This document shows positions 63,956 to 64,000 of a stretch of 64,000 nucleotides of DNA, piece after piece. Position numbers and translations under genes: made by a program. Source of the stretch: Chelatococcus caeni (GTDB taxonomy: Bacteria; Pseudomonadota; Alphaproteobacteria; Rhizobiales; Beijerinckiaceae). Position 1 is the stretch's first letter, and every line of letters starts with the position of its first letter. The DNA lies in NCBI RefSeq assembly GCF_014196925.1, contig NZ_JACIEN010000009.1, forward strand, positions 60,004 to 124,003. The letters are read 5' to 3'. A model generated the notes under the pieces. It was not told the origin of the DNA. It saw only the letters and a program-made list of their open reading frames with translations, and did no database searches.

Positions 63956-64000
63956 CTATGGATGTGGACACGAGCGACGCGAGGCCGGATGGCCGCGATC
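63926..64000. other. Unassigned sequence upstream of the truncated cheZ
   Basis: The last 75 bases do not continue cheZ in any frame. On the plus strand a short frame opens at ATG 63958 (MDVDTSDARPDGRD) and runs off the edge. On the minus strand one frame ends at a TGA at 63951-63953. Too short to identify; a mobile-element end is one possibility. Confidence 0.3.

Overview
The window is about 70% GC with dense, mostly overlapping genes. It carries urtABCDE-ure, an Anbu proteasome-like operon, an imuA-imuB-dnaE2 mutasome behind a GTTC-N7-GTTC SOS box, a DUF4167-like protein and SorC/ABC polyol genes. Together these point to an alphaproteobacterium, most likely Hyphomicrobiales (Rhizobiales). 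The species cannot be read from this window.

Region 1 (1-21,327) is a type VI secretion system (T6SS) of the kind regulated by threonine phosphorylation. A leftward unit (ompA-like, tssA, tssB, tssC, running off the left edge) faces a rightward unit starting with vgrG, a DUF6931-like gene and the FHA gene tagH. A leftward two-gene cassette (PAAR protein plus an unknown 252-aa protein) sits between tagH and tssK. Then come tssK, an extended tssL with an OmpA domain, tssM, tagF, the phosphatase pppA and the kinase ppkA. Two less usual genes close the locus. One is a membrane lytic transglycosylase whose N-terminus is an IS1595-type transposase zinc ribbon. The other is a class III nucleotide cyclase fused to an FHA domain, a possible bridge between T6SS threonine phosphorylation and cyclic-nucleotide signalling. 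hcp, tssE, tssF, tssG and clpV are not here and may lie to the left.

Region 2 (21,346-33,700) holds an M29 aminopeptidase and a ten-gene leftward polyol/sugar operon: zinc dehydrogenase, solute-binding protein, SIS isomerase, two permeases, sugar-phosphate isomerase/epimerase, SorC regulator, FGGY pentulose kinase, ABC ATPase and xylulokinase. A good sigma70-type promoter overlapped by a 32-bp dyad lies upstream of the first gene and is probably the SorC operator.

Region 3 (33,793-45,176) holds a CorB/HlyC-type CBS membrane protein, two very small genes, a GAF-PAS-GGDEF-EAL protein, the four-gene Anbu operon (ATP-grasp, alpha-E, transglutaminase-like, Anbu peptidase), a Bcr/CflA-type MFS exporter and an aldo/keto reductase. 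The Anbu-MFS gap carries palindromic repeats.

Region 4 (45,205-57,460) is one leftward urea module: ABC urea uptake (urtABCDE) followed by urease (ureD, fused ureAB, ureC, ureE, ureF, ureG, ureJ). An apparently perfect sigma54 promoter lies just upstream of urtA. An AbrB/PIN toxin-antitoxin pair is inserted between ureAB and ureC, and a stable hairpin lies between ureC and ureE.

Region 5 (57,500-64,000) starts with a mosaic of palindromes, followed by the SOS mutagenesis cassette dnaE2-imuB-imuA (leftward) under an SOS box. At the right edge is a cheZ gene that lacks its 5' part and abuts unrelated sequence. No tRNA, rRNA or CRISPR was seen.
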